From Cristatella mucedo (Eukaryota > Bryozoa > Phylactolaemata > Cristatellidae), in NCBI GenBank assembly GCA_009760855.2, contig WPIO01000016.1, positions 1-64,000 of the forward strand: a DNA stretch of 64,000 nucleotides. The letters run 5' to 3'. The first letter of the stretch is position 1. The number at the start of each line of letters is the position of its first letter. Positions 33,932 to 44,470 of this stretch are shown here, piece by piece. The notes under the pieces were generated by a model, which had not been told where the DNA came from, ran no database searches, and worked only from the letters and a program-made list of their open reading frames with translations. A program made the position numbers and the translations under genes.

Positions 33932-34817
33932 AAGAAAAAAAAGAAGGCAAATTCAATCCCGCCTCAGATATAAGTTAAGTATTCAAACCAAGGCCTAAGA
34001 ATATTTCACAAGGTTTCTTTAATATTGTTTAACCAAATGAAAATCATCAAGCAGACATTTTATATATGCCTAATGATTCTGGATATAAATATGATTTGAG
34101 TGTTATTGATGTTGCTAGTAGATATAAAGATTCAAGGCCACTTAAAACAAAGTCTTCTTAAGAAGTAACAAAAGCAATAACAGATATTTACAGTAAAGGT
34201 CCTTTGAAATGGCCAAAGAAAATAGCAGTAGATTCAGAATCAGAGTTTAAAGAAGAGTTTGCAAAAGAAATGAAAAAACATGAAACACAATATATTGAAG
34301 GTACTAGTAAAAAGAGTTTTGTATTAGTTAAGAGAATAAATAGGACAGTTGCTGAGAGCGCATTTATTGCACAGTATGGAACCGAAATATAAAGTATCAA
34401 TAAAGAAGAATATACTAGAAACATAGAGTGGATTTATAATTTACCAAAAATTATTGATTATCTAAATGATACTATTACAAAAGGAACTGGTGAAAAATCT
34501 TGTAAAGCAATAAAAAAAGGAAAAGTAAAACTAAAGAAACCAAAATATCATAGAAAATATCATAGAAATATCATATAAAATATATATATCATAGAAAAGT
34601 AGGAGAACAAGAAAAGCTATTAGAACTTGTAACAAGTGTTGGATATTTATTAGAACCAGGTGAAGGAGAAGATGAAAAAAGAAAAAGAGCTACAGATGCG
34701 ATATGGAGTTTGAATGAACGCAATATTGTTAGAATAATGGTATTGCAAGAACAAGCGGTTAGATATTGGGTTAATAATGTTATAAGGAGCTTCGTAAGAG
34801 GAGCTACAAGTGATTAG
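33932..34817 (+). pseudogene. Polinton integrase, retroviral (rve) type
   Basis: The enzyme that would insert the element into host DNA. Landmarks are ENHQADILYMPND with the first catalytic Asp, SVIDVASRYKDSRPLKTK, KGPLKWPKKIAVDSESEFKE with the second Asp, and SFVLVKRINRTVAESAFIAQ, where Lys occupies the catalytic Glu position. The C-terminal region VGYLLEPGEGEDEKRKRATD and AIWSLNERNIVRIMV matches the family's ending. Stops are TAA near 33970, 34030, 34158 and 34390, and an AT repeat near 34560-34600 shifts the frame. The start is uncertain; an ATG lies at 33932. Position next to the right TIR is usual. Confidence 0.9.
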
Positions 34818-35077
34818 GACTTTAAACTATCTGGACTTTTTAATGGATCAATTAGTGTTTCATAAAATTCTTCCTTAGTTATTTCATCAACGTCTAATGT
34901 ATCTACGATCTTCAAAATCAAAGTATAATTTGCTTGAAGTGTAGAACGTTTCCTTCTATCAATTTGTGATATTTTTCTTTCAATTGATATTAACATTGTT
35001 CTTATTCCACCTAAAACAGTTACTATGTGAGAAAGATCCTCAACGTTGTAAATATGTACTAGTAATAGTAATTGCAA
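34814..35077 (-). CDS. Unknown 87-codon protein
   Basis: On the minus strand it is open and convergent with the integrase, sharing the last few bases with its end. The first codon of the open frame is TTG, so the start is uncertain. The product is amphipathic (SHIVTVLGGIRTMLISIERK, ISQIDRRKRSTLQANYTLIL) with an acidic C-terminus. A hydrophobic stretch in the adjacent frame just upstream may belong to it. Family not recognised. Confidence 0.45.
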   Translation of the reverse strand: MQLLLLVHIYNVEDLSHIVTVLGGIRTMLISIERKISQIDRRKRSTLQANYTLILKIVDTLDVDEITKEEFYETLIDPLKSPDSLKS

Positions 35078-35142
35078 GAGTTAATAGAATAATTATAAAT
35101 TTAAAGCAGTGTCTAATACGAATTATATAATTTAAACAATTT

Positions 35143-35815
35143 TTATCTCTGATTTTCTAAAAGTATTTTATTATATTTATCCTTTGCATATTTACTTCTT
35201 AGATTTGACGTGTTATCCCTATATAACTTACCACATTTTGCAAGATCTTCTTGAATTATAAAGTGAATCATAAAAATGTCTACATTTTGGAAACATACAA
35301 TTACAAACATCTTTGCTATCATCAATTTCAAAATAACCATAGTCTGTTACTTCAATTTCTGGAATACCTAATTCTTCAAGTTATTTATCATAATCAGCCT
35401 TAGTTTTCTAAGAGTGTTCATCCTCATCACAAAAACATTCACTAGTTCTATGATTACAATGGTCATAATTTTCACTTTATAATTTTGAGTTACTTGATAA
35501 AATTTCCTTATAATTCTCAGGCCAACTCATTTTCATCATATCAGAACTTCTTTTTTCTTTACATTTCTTAAGATGTTTTTCTAATCCTGTTACCTTCCAA
35601 GAAATAGCTTTTTAACAGCACAATATTAAAAATAATCAAACCTTTGATATCTATAAATTTTATCAAATAAAAATGTATTATCTTCTAAACAAGTGTATTT
35701 TGCAACAAATGGAGTGAGTTCCTTAATATTAGTAGGCACACCAGAACTATGCATACAATACTTATTAAATGTATTTATAACTCGCTTTTCCATCTGCTTG
35801 CATTTTCTTCTTTCC
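35143..35815 (-). pseudogene. Cys/His-rich unknown protein
   Basis: Read leftward from about 35815: KKERRKCKQMEKRVINTFNK, SGVPTNIKELTPFVAKYTC, TGLEKHLKKCKEKRSSDMMK, CNHRTSECFCDEDEH, EELGIPEIEVTDYGYFEIDD and CNCMFPKCRHFYDS, ending KYAKDKYNKILLENQR at 35143. The paired Cys/His clusters suggest two or three zinc sites. Three or more stops and two frameshifts. No clear start codon remains. As the outermost gene next to the right TIR it mirrors the position of PolB at the left. Function unknown. Confidence 0.5.
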
Positions 35816-35865
35816 TTCTTAATAACGTCCTAGAATTGTATGACAATGGCATTTATATATGCTAA

Positions 35866-35972
35866 AAAACTATTTAAATAATATTTACTATAGTATATAG
35901 TTGAGGAAAGTTTGCAGAAACTTGTATAAATCTGGAATCTGCAAATGTTGAGTAGTCGGGGGTTTTCCCTTT
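35866..35972 (-). repeat. Right terminal inverted repeat
   Basis: Reverse complement reads CCCCCGACTACTCAACATTT, TTTCTGCAAACT and CTCAACTATATACTATAGTA, matching 7672-7792 in order. The LINE copy in the right flank begins immediately after it. Confidence 0.9.
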
Positions 35973-36730
35973 TCGGGCTTGTATACGTAAGGACACCACA
36001 TCTAAGTTGGTCCATGCATTCTTGACATCTCGTCTCGACTTCTGCAATTCACTGCTCGCTGGCCTAACGGCATGTGCGATCAGGCGATTGCAGCTGGTGC
36101 AAAACTCCGCAGCTAGGCTTGTCTGTCGTGAACGTCGCAGCTGCCACATTACTCCACTTCTCGCCGACCTGCACTGGCTACCAGTCAAGCAACGGATTGA
36201 CTTCAAGGTTTTGTCGCTCACTTTTAGGTTCCTTCATTCTATGGCTCCAGCCCATCTCTCCGACATACTCCCCCACCAGGCCAAGCATCGTACCACCCGC
36301 TTTTCGGAATCCAACAGTCTAGAAATACCTCGTACAAACCTCAAATCCTTTGGTGACCGTGCATTTAGTTCGTATGCTCCCAAAGCCTGGAACTCCCTCC
36401 CGACCTGCGTCAGAACATCCCCTGACCTGACCACATTTAAAAAAAACTTAAAAACACACCTATTTAGGACAGCATTTAGTGGGTCCCTGTGATTCGTCCT
36501 TCACGTGCTTTTGCGTGCTGACACTGTGCATGCTGCCACTAACCACATTTGCATGCTGACCCAGTGCATGTCACCCCTAACCATGTTATTCATTTCTTGT
36601 TTTTTCAAGCATGATTTTACTTACCATTTAATTGCATTTCCCTTTGCAGCAAATGTAAAGCGCCTAGAAAGAGATTAATTTCTCTGAGGGCGCTTTATCA
36701 AGTACATTATTATTATCAAGTACATTATTA
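35973..36730 (+). mobile_element. LINE family A copy at the right border
   Basis: Open segment 36007-36492 encodes the RT C-terminal domain (FCNSLLAGLTACAIRRLQLV, FSSYAPKAWNSLPT, FRTAFSGSL end). The 3' UTR, the stem-loop and two short (ATT)n runs follow. The element's TIR abuts the LINE at a site matching the interior of other copies, so the LINE 5' part is absent. Confidence 0.92.
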
Positions 36731-36894
36731 TTATTAATGGCCGCCGGTCTACGTTTCACAACGTGCTGGGCCACGGCAGGTGAGCTACTACGGCAACGAG
36801 TACAAGTCAGCGATTTAAACTTTGGCAAACTTAAACAAAATTTTAAACTTCTACAAGTAAAAGTTGAGGTCATCTACCTTTAACCACTCGATCA

Positions 36895-36980
36895 TGTTCC
36901 CTTTGCAGCAAATGTGAAATGCCTAGAAGGAGATACAGTTCCCTAAGAGTTCTATACTAATATGTTATAATTACAATAAT
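36895..36980 (+). mobile_element. LINE family A tail, degenerate
   Basis: CTTTGCAGCAAATGTGAAATGCC and a mutated stem-loop, then an AAT-rich tail. Only the last 80 or so bases of the family remain. Confidence 0.65.
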
Positions 36981-37484
36981 ATTATGAAAGTGGCAGCACG
37001 TTGCTATCATAAAATGTTAACATAAAATGCATTTTCTAAGTACCCTACTGAAAAGGGTTTTCTATTCAGGCGCTTCACATGTGCAACGGGGCTCGAGCCC
37101 ATATACCTCAGTAACCAACCTCATTCACCTTGACCTTGGTCGGGCGAGCACCTACACCACTGGCCCAAACCAGCGCGGCGTACAGTTAGATTGCATATAC
37201 ATAGGAAATATATCTTTTTAAGCATTAGGCATTTTAACAAATCGCTGTGCCTTAGCCGGAGGAGCCCTGTTCTGCTAAGGCCGTGGGGGTAACCTATCCC
37301 TTCCGGTTCAAGAAGAGTGGCTACCGACCCTGAAATGGCGTCTGAGAAGCAAATTCGCCGTCGCAAAAAAAGCCGTCGCAACGTCGCCCGTTCCTTGCAC
37401 GCAATTTCGAGGTCCGCTGAGCAGGCTTCATCATCCGGCCAACAGCCACCCAGAGCAACGACCATGAAGGGAATGTTATTCTTG

Positions 37485-37612
37485 CGGTTTACTGAGCATG
37501 CTACCGCTAACCGTTCAATCGCGTACCCTTTGCAGCAACTGTAAAGCACGTAGGAAGAACTTGAGTTCTCTGAGGACGCTTTTTTAATTACGTTATTTCT
37601 ATTACTCCATGC
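37485..37612 (+). mobile_element. LINE family A tail
   Basis: GAGCATGCTACC, CTTTGCAGCAACTGTAAAGC and the hairpin with TTGAGTTCTCTGAGGACGC, followed by a degraded T/A-rich tail. The short basic frame 37317-37544 runs into this insertion. Confidence 0.75.
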
Positions 37613-37804
37613 TGTGGAAATGGAGCTGTAGTTGCTCGCAGAAGATGTATGTAGCTTTTATCTATCATGTTTGTTGTTGAAAGATTTTCACTTGGCGCTG
37701 TTTTAACTATCAGCTACGGCTATTCCCCAACTTCCCCCAAAATTAGCTGTCCAAATATTTTCTTAATTTTCTTCTACGGCATGATGAGCCTACGTTTGTC
37801 TGCA

Positions 37805-37970
37805 TTCAAATGTAAAGCGCCTAGAGAGAGATTGAGTTCTACGAGGGCGCTTTACCAAGTGCATTATTATTATTATTATTCCTCTTAATAAAATGGAAAG
37901 TGACCCAAAATAGATTGAGTTCTCTGAAGGCACTATAAAATTCGTATTATTATTATTATTATTATTAAAC
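37805..37970 (+). mobile_element. Two LINE family A tails in tandem
   Basis: Copy one (37805-37880) has TAAAGCGCCTAGAGAGAGAT, GGGCGCTTTA and (ATT)n. Copy two (about 37888-37970) is more diverged, with GATTGAGTTCTCTGAAGGCA and (ATT)n. Confidence 0.8.
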
Positions 37971-38409
37971 TGTTTGCATTCTTTTATTAAAGTATAGCAA
38001 GATATTTAAAGGCCGCCACCGTCGCTCCTGTTGCTGTTGTCGTGCTCACTTGGTCCGCTCGCTTAGCGAAAACAGCTACGAGTGCGGAAAACTCGTAAAA
38101 TAAAAGTTATTAATATTCTAGTGCGGCCTGAAACAGCTGGGTCTCTTTCTGCACTTCGCAAATGATGAAAAGGAAGCAACGTCAACTAATTAGGGTTAAA
38201 ATGCTCTGGGAGATGGGAATGAAGACAAATAGTTCACATAAATGGAGGAACCGCTGCAAGAAGCAGGTTCACTTTAAGCTTACTGTAAGAATAATTTTTT
38301 AACATACTTCAAATTTAAAAGACTGCGAGGGTGGCGATTTCATTGTCGGTATCGAGCTTTTGACTTTGCGAGTACAGGAGTGTGAGCTAAAGGAAGGGGC
38401 GTGGCCTCC

Positions 38410-38605
38410 GAAGAGTTCAGAGGTTACAGAGTACCGGCAAGGCTTGACCATGAAGTATTTTAGAAAGAACGGTCGGAGCACGAGACTGAGGGGATTTAAC
38501 AGTTAGCGATATATCTTGAAGTCGATGCACTGCTCGATGGAAGCTGGTGCAGGTCGGTGAGATACGATATGGTAATGGCGACATCCGTAGCAGAACATTC
38601 AACCT
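38410..38605 (-). mobile_element. Degenerate LINE family A body
   Basis: The stretch GAAGTCGATGCACTGCTCGA...GCAGGTCGGTGAGA matches the minus-strand RT C-terminal DNA of 17980-18060. Reading frames are destroyed, so it is an old copy. Confidence 0.55.
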
Positions 38606-39246
38606 GCCGATTTTAGCTCCAGCTACCGTAAACGTCACGTTGTTCTAACAGTGGTGCGGTGCATATGTCTTGAAGGGATGCCGCCAACGCTCGAATTCCA
38701 GGTCCAGCCTAGCTCCGTGAGATTCTTACCTGAGCTTGTCAGAGATTGCTTTAATGTTTCGTAGCTAAAAGTAGGCTTAGACACGGTCATCTAGTCACGT
38801 GGTCATGCAGCCTTTTTGCAAGGGCCTTCCGAGGGACAAGATCACCAGACGCATTTATACTTTCCAGTTCCTGAGTGACACAGGTTTTCTCGTAGCTGTG
38901 AGTAAGGTTTTAATGAAATCGTTCAATTCGAAAACCTAGCTGACCTCGAAGCACGCGAGAGGTCAGCCCACCACGAGACCATCGGAGTGCAGAGCGAGAG
39001 TAGAGTGTAAGCCTTCGCGGCGTTGGAGTTTCCCTCGAATCTTTAGGCATTCAAGCGGAAGAGGCCGGAAATTAAAGAAAACCGACTTTTTTTAAATACA
39101 TGGCCTTACAGGTCATGAACCCGAATCGTGGGATGCAAGAATTTCGAGATAAATAGTAACGATGTGTGAGCGACGTTTGGAGACGGTGCCTTGCTTCAAT
39201 GGCCACCTCTGCAAACAATCCCTGCGGTCTGGCGAGGGCGGGGACG
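38606..39246. other. No feature seen
   Basis: About 640 bases with no convincing gene, repeat or LINE tail. Confidence 0.4.
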
Positions 39247-39580
39247 CGTAATGTATCTCCTTCAGTAACTCCACAAAGTCATAAAAACCATGTGGGTGTT
39301 ACGCAGGAGAGTTTTGTATAGCGCACTCACAGCCTAAGCGGCTTTCGGTACGCATTCGGTAGCCAACAGACTTCGTCTCACGCAACAAAGAGAAATTGGG
39401 AAGCATAGCAGAGTTAGGAGAGCAGTTGAGGTAGTGAGTAGCATAGAAGTAGCAGTTCAGGACCGCTGAAAAAGATGTGCCATAGTCGGCAGTTGGAGAG
39501 TAGATGTCGTTACGTAAGAATTGTGGAAGCGAGTTCCACAGTCTAGGACCTGCAGAGCTAAAGCTTCTAATGCGTAAGCG
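39247..39580 (-). mobile_element. LINE family B 3' end
   Basis: It shares ATGTATCTCC, AACTCCACAAAGTCATAAA, GTTACGCAGGAGAGTTTTGT and the SSAGPRLWNSLPQF coding end with 29933-30260. It stops at 39580, where unrelated DNA begins. Confidence 0.9.
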
Positions 39581-39699
39581 AGAGCTAAGGACTGTGTGCA
39601 TCAGAAACGTTACGACACGCGACATCAACACTATGCGTCGCTTAAGAACGAGTTTATATGCTTGAGCCTTCTCTGAAGATGAGCTTCGTACCTCCGTCG

Positions 39700-39704
39700 A
39701 TACG

Positions 39705-39742
<38 letters not shown>

Positions 39743-40010
39743 GACGGAAGAGACGGACAGAGACGGAAGAGACGGACAGAGACGGACAGAGGCGGACAGA
39801 GACGGACAGAGACGGACAGAGATGGACAGAGACAGACAGAGACAGACAGAGACAGACAGAGACAGGCAGAGAGAGAAAGATAGAGACATGGAGAGACACA
39901 CGGAGAGACACAGAGAGAGACACAGTGAGAGAGACAGAGAGACACAGAGAGAGGAGAGATGGGAGAGAAAAGAGAGGAGAAAGGGGATAGAGAGGGAGTG
40001 AGACAAAGAG
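39700..40010. repeat. GACAGA-type low-complexity repeat
   Basis: Runs of GACAGACA pass into GACGGACAGA and GAGACAGAGA variants over 300 bases. The long Ser/Leu/Cys minus-strand frames and Arg/Thr plus-strand frame across it are repeat artefacts. Confidence 0.95.
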
Positions 40011-40197
40011 ATGGGGCGAGCGGGCTCTGGAGGCTCTCCATTTGTCAGACACTTCAGCCAGCCTCAGATGACTCGTACCTGAGCAGCGAGGAAGGTCACG
40101 ACGTCATTAAATAGTCCTCTAAAGAAATAGAAGGAAGCACGAATCGCAGCGTTGGCACCGAGCTGTCGACATTTCAACGCGGTCTTTTGCGGGTAGA

Positions 40198-41075
40198 AAT
40201 GTCAAAAGCCAGTGTGTCAGTGCCGAGCTTCATGCTTCCTTTGCAGTAAATATAAATTGTGTAGAAAGAGACTGAGCTCTCTGATGGCTCTGTACCAAAT
40301 TTATTATTATTTTTATTCAGTGTCAAAGTTCGATCGCTTTTGTGCATGCTCAGTCGAGCAGGCGGTCGCGAAGCGCTCGGTCGCGAAGCGCACGCCCACT
40401 CGCTCTTCACGTATTCTCGCTCTGCGTATTTGAAGTCACCGCTTGTTTTCAGCGATTACGACGATTCACTGCCACCACTTTCGATCAGCCGCAGCCTCGA
40501 TTCGACGGTAGCAGCAGCAGTAGTCCTCCAATAGCGTCAATCCTCTAATAGTCAGCCAGCCTACCCTCGGTTCGACGACCGGGTAGAAACGTCGAGAGCT
40601 CAATGCCAATTGCCGCGCTTCATGCTTCCTTTGCAGTTAACATAAATTGCCTAGAAACAGATTGAGCTCTCTGATGGCACTGTGCCAAATTTAGTATTCT
40701 TATTATTATTACTATTCAGCGTCAACGTGCGCCGCGCTTCATGCTTCCTTTGCAGTTAACATAAATTGCCTAGAAACAGATTGAGCTCTCTGATGGCACT
40801 GTACCAAATTTAGTATTATTATTATTACTATTCAGCGTCAACGTGCGATCTCTTGCCCATGCTCAGTCGAGCTGACGGACGCGAAGCGCACGCCCGCTCG
40901 CTCTACGTATTCGCTCTGTGTATTTGAAGTCGCAGCTTGCTTGCAGTACTACGACCACCGATTCATCTCCAGCACTTCGGTCATCCGCAGCCTCGGTTCG
41001 ACGGTACCAGTAGTATTCCTCCAATAGCAGCAGTCCTCCTAATAGTCAGCCCGCTTAGCCTCGGTTCGACGACCT
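40198..41075 (+). repeat. Duplicated module with embedded LINE tails
   Basis: Each module has a family A tail (near 40225-40320, 40617-40712 and 40737-40832) followed by TCAGCGTCAACG, GTCGAGC, GCGAAGCGCACGCCC, a TATTTGAAGTC block and a CGCAGCCTCG.TTCGACGG block. Full copies are about 40198-40585 and 40735-41075; the middle copy is partial. Confidence 0.75.
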
Positions 41076-41369
41076 GCTTTTCGTTACCATGGCAGACGCT
41101 ATACAGTTCCAAGTCGTATTCTCGAGCCGTGCGACTTCTGTACAATCCTGGATAGATATTAAGCTCACACAGTTCGCAATACAAGATGGAACATATCTTT
41201 TACTTATCTACTGCCGTGCACATTGTCTGGTGACGCACAGTTTCGGAACTGCGGTTTCGGAACGGACCGCTAAGAGTATTCTCGACATTCTAGGACTTCA
41301 AGGTAACGGAGGCCGTTGGTTGCTGCCTCACGATGCTTTCCACGGGCGGAAGTTTGAGTGCATTTAACT

Positions 41370-42015
41370 GCGTCGATGCAGAAGCTACGACTCCCTAGAG
41401 GCGACTCCTGGCATCAGCTACACCGGTACGTGCTGCGCGTCCGCATGGAATCGCACGGCTACGCGGGCCACGTTTGTTGCAAAGGAAGGGTCGAATAACT
41501 ACTGAGAACCCTCGGCGGTCAACTTTTGCCGGCGTCCGTCGCAGGGGATTATGTTCACGACTATTCTGTCTGAAACATGGCTTCTGATGCTGGCTGGTAT
41601 GAGGCTAGTTGTGTCGGCGGAGTTTAGTGCCCGCAAGCTTAATTTTCTGCTTGCTCAACCAAAACATTGCATACGAAAGAGGAATATCGCCCTAAATTTA
41701 TCAGAATCATAAAGTACAACTTGAACAAAAGTGAGAAAATTTCACAGCACTAGTGTACCCTTATTTTGTGCATTCATCACCAATTCTTATCCTAAGTAGT
41801 TCCATACGCAGTACTCGAAGCCGACCAGCGTGTAGCGGTATTTAAAAAGTTTGTCACGAGAGTTTGGTTAGTTTGAATGCAGATGTATCTGGATGCATAT
41901 GAAGGTACATCGGAGGTATTAGAGGTAACATAAGCAAAACTTAAGAATATCCTAGGTAAAGGCCACGGCTGCCTAAGCGTCTTCTGACCGTACTGCTGTA
42001 ACTATCGCGGCGATC
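41370..42015. other. No feature seen
   Basis: I see no gene or repeat here. The weak 92-codon frame just upstream (41089-41367) is not supported. Confidence 0.4.
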
Positions 42016-42018
42016 GAC

Positions 42019-42215
42019 CTTCCGCAGGAGAGTTCTCTATACCGCACTCAAAGCCTAAGTGGCTTTCGGTACTTATAGGGTGGCAACCAGATTTCACTTC
42101 AAGAAACAAAGCGATGTAGAGATGCATATCTGAGTCAGGATTGCAGTCGAGGCAATGAGCGTCTTGGCAGTAGCCGCTCTAGACTGCTGGAAAGGAATGA
42201 GACTGGCAGTCAGAA
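42019..42215 (-). mobile_element. Degenerate LINE family B fragment
   Basis: CGCAGGAGAGTTCTCTATACC, CACTCAAAGCCTAAGTGGCTTT and later blocks match 30003-30180 with many substitutions. Confidence 0.7.
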
Positions 42216-42329
42216 GGAATGGCAGCAGCCGAACGGGAACAGACGGCAGCTGAATCGAACGTGCGACCGTTTGATCTAGATTATAATGACAATAAGGTTA
42301 TGCTCCTCTTTAATGCGCCTAGAGTTATG

Positions 42330-42405
42330 AGCGTGTATAAAGTGCCTAGAAAGAGATTGGGTTCTCTGAGGGTGCTTTATCAAGTGTATTATTGTTATTG
42401 TTTTA
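42330..42405 (+). mobile_element. LINE family A tail
   Basis: AAAGTGCCTAGAAAGAGATT, GGGTGCTTTATCAAGTG and an ATT-type tail. Confidence 0.85.
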
Positions 42406-42409
42406 CCTC

Positions 42410-43220
42410 TGCAGCACAGGTACAGCCACGGTTGAAGCTATGTATGCTGAAATCAGGAATCCTGGTAAATCAGGCTCAGGAAGCCAGATTGTACGGTTTT
42501 ATAATTTTATATTTTTATATATTTATATAATTTTAATTATATTAATTTGTTATTTCTTAGTAAGATTTTTATGATACTGAATGAGAGCGTTAAAACATAA
42601 ATCGCAGCTGGTCGTTCGTCACTTGTCTGTTGTGGTAGCCTTGCTTATGAGATGCCAGCATGCAAATCGAAATGACAGGAATTCAAAGATAGCGCTTCAC
42701 ACATTTCACTTAATTTTATACAAGAAATTTTATAATTCGAGTGTCAATTGTTCACCTTATTTTCAAAATTTATCCGGCAGTGTGTCACACGTGAAATGTG
42801 GTGCTAAGGGCACGTCTCGATCCCCCGAAAACATGCCGAAATATGCTTTTCAAGCCTCCGAGATTTTAGCGGACGCTTTAGCGAAGTACATGTTCACTCT
42901 TTTCTTGATCAATCGACCTTACGAGCGGCGAAATGCGTCTGCTGAGTGCATGCGCCATCTTGCTGCCGCGTCAATCAAATAAGATTCTTCACAATTCTCT
43001 TACTCTGCAGCAAGAGCTCGCTGCCTGCCGACTCGCTCCGCTCAAGCGCGTCTGTTACAGGTCACTCCCGGAAGTACTGGTCACGAAAGACAACGCGGTG
43101 CCATATTGCCGCGTGACGGAAGCGTGACGGAAGGGCGAACTTTCTCGCTTTAGTTATTAGATATGCAATTAGCTATAATAATTATAATAATAACAACAAT
43201 AATGCGTTTTAGCCTCTCAC
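42410..43220. other. No gene recognised
   Basis: An AT-rich patch near 42500-42560 and an unsupported 133-codon frame at 42581-42982 with no domain or splice context. Nothing else seen. Confidence 0.35.
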
Positions 43221-43225
43221 AAATT

Positions 43226-43425
43226 TAGCAGGCTCTCAACGAAACAACCACTCTAAGGGAGGAAATACGGCCCCCCTACACTAGTGCTGCCTACGTCTGT
43301 AGCGGGAACGACCCAGTTTTATTCTCACACATTTCGCAGGCTCTCAACGAACCAAGCACTCTGGCGGAGGAAATACGTTCCCCCTCCCCTACACTTAGGC
43401 TGCCTGTAGCAGGAACGATCCAATG
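43226..43425. repeat. Tandem duplication, two units of about 100 bp
   Basis: GCAGGCTCTCAACGAA, CACTCT, GGAGGAAATACG, CCCCTACACT, GCTGCCT and GGGAACGA or AGGAACGA recur in order at about 43228-43307 and 43331-43420. Confidence 0.8.
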
Positions 43426-44411
43426 AGTGCGGGGGGCCTTAACAACCGGAACCTAAATCCTAAACGGAGAACTGGGATTCCGCCTTTACCTTCTTCTCAA
43501 AGTTAGGGAGCCTTCGCAAAGGCAAGCAAACTGAACCGGAACACTGAACCGGACTACTTCCGGTTCATAGCAGTAAATCCCTACGAAGGGACAACACGGG
43601 CGCACGCACGCATACAGCGGAAAATTCGTGCCGCGGGCGCAATACAACCGTTTTCGGTGGCTTCCACCGAACTCTCTTTGTGCTGACTCGCTTCGTCCCG
43701 TCAATCGCACGCGGACGGCCCACCCTCCACCCTCGCTTTTAGGTAAAACTCGTTCGGCGACTACCGGCGTCGAAACGGAGCCGAAGACGAAGTAGGAACC
43801 TCTGAGCGAGCGTCGCCTTACCCTTAAATTTACTAGCTGGGACCGCAATGTTGACCGATGAGCCGTAATCAATCAGCCTGCTGCTCCTACGTCGACTAAA
43901 GGGTCGACCTGGGATTATAGGGTTTAACCGCGAGACGATTTTATCAATCACCTTATTTATGATGCTACTACGACGGCTCCGTCCTCTTACTCCACGCTCT
44001 TGGTCAGGATCTGTAGCACATCGTCGGCCTGGCTCAATCTTAGGGCGCACAAGAACCGCTCAGCATGAAACGCCTCTGTCTGAGAGCGTTGGGCAAGAAG
44101 GCACAGCCGTCGTATAAGGATCATGAGGTGATTGTTATCGGCTGGCCTGTACGCCCTACAGCCCCGGCGAGCAACTTAATAAATAAATAAAACAAATTAA
44201 TAATTACCTGACGGGTTTCCGTTAGAACGAGAGAGCAGGTTGAATATCACCTGCGTCCTCTAGGACGCGGTTGGTCACGATAGACGGGCCCCGCGAGAAC
44301 GAGAGAGATGGCTGAAGCACCAGCGTTCTCGAGCTGTGAGCAAGAGGATGCAGCGGTCGTGGTAGGACCAGCAGGCTGATTGATGTCGGCTGGCCTGTCA
44401 ATCCCATTGTT

Positions 44412-44470
44412 CCGCCAAGTTATACACTACAAGTTATACACTACAAGTTATACCAAGCTATACACATACA
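44412..44470. repeat. Short tandem repeat
   Basis: AAGTTATACACTAC repeats two to three times, ending in AAGTTATACCAAGCTATACAC. Confidence 0.8.

Larger units (their letters stand above)
7672..35972. mobile_element. Endogenous Polinton/Maverick (adintovirus-like) element, degraded
   Basis: This AT-rich block has inverted terminal repeats and the family's core genes: protein-primed PolB at the left, integrase at the right, and adenain-type protease, packaging ATPase, penton-like and major capsid proteins between them. Extra genes include an HNH-AP2 endonuclease, a YqaJ-like exonuclease, four fibre-like genes and several zinc-binding proteins. About 2.3 kb of LINE insertions and a 4.0 kb satellite enlarge it; without these it would be near 22 kb, large for the group. 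Frameshifts, stops and replaced active-site residues show it cannot be autonomous. Exact ends and the target-site duplication could not be fixed. Confidence 0.93.

Noticed and set aside
8900-34400. Possible reassigned genetic code in the element, because many internal stops are TAA or TAG at positions where Gln would fit
   Set aside because: Intact genes such as 13225-13614 end in TAA, TGA also interrupts genes at Trp- or Arg-like sites, and true frameshifts are frequent. Simple C-to-T and G-to-A decay explains the pattern.
37317-37544. Basic 75-codon frame (MATDPEMASEKQIRRRKKSR start)
   Set aside because: Plausible composition for a short exon, but it runs into a LINE tail and has no splice or domain support.
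41089-41367. 92-codon frame
   Set aside because: No domain, no neighbouring exons, and flanked by repeats.
42581-42982. 133-codon frame
   Set aside because: No recognisable domain; composition and context look non-coding.
43486-44050. Overlapping Arg-rich minus-strand frames
   Set aside because: They lie in duplicated DNA, and the counterpart near 59450-59850 does not keep the frames open.
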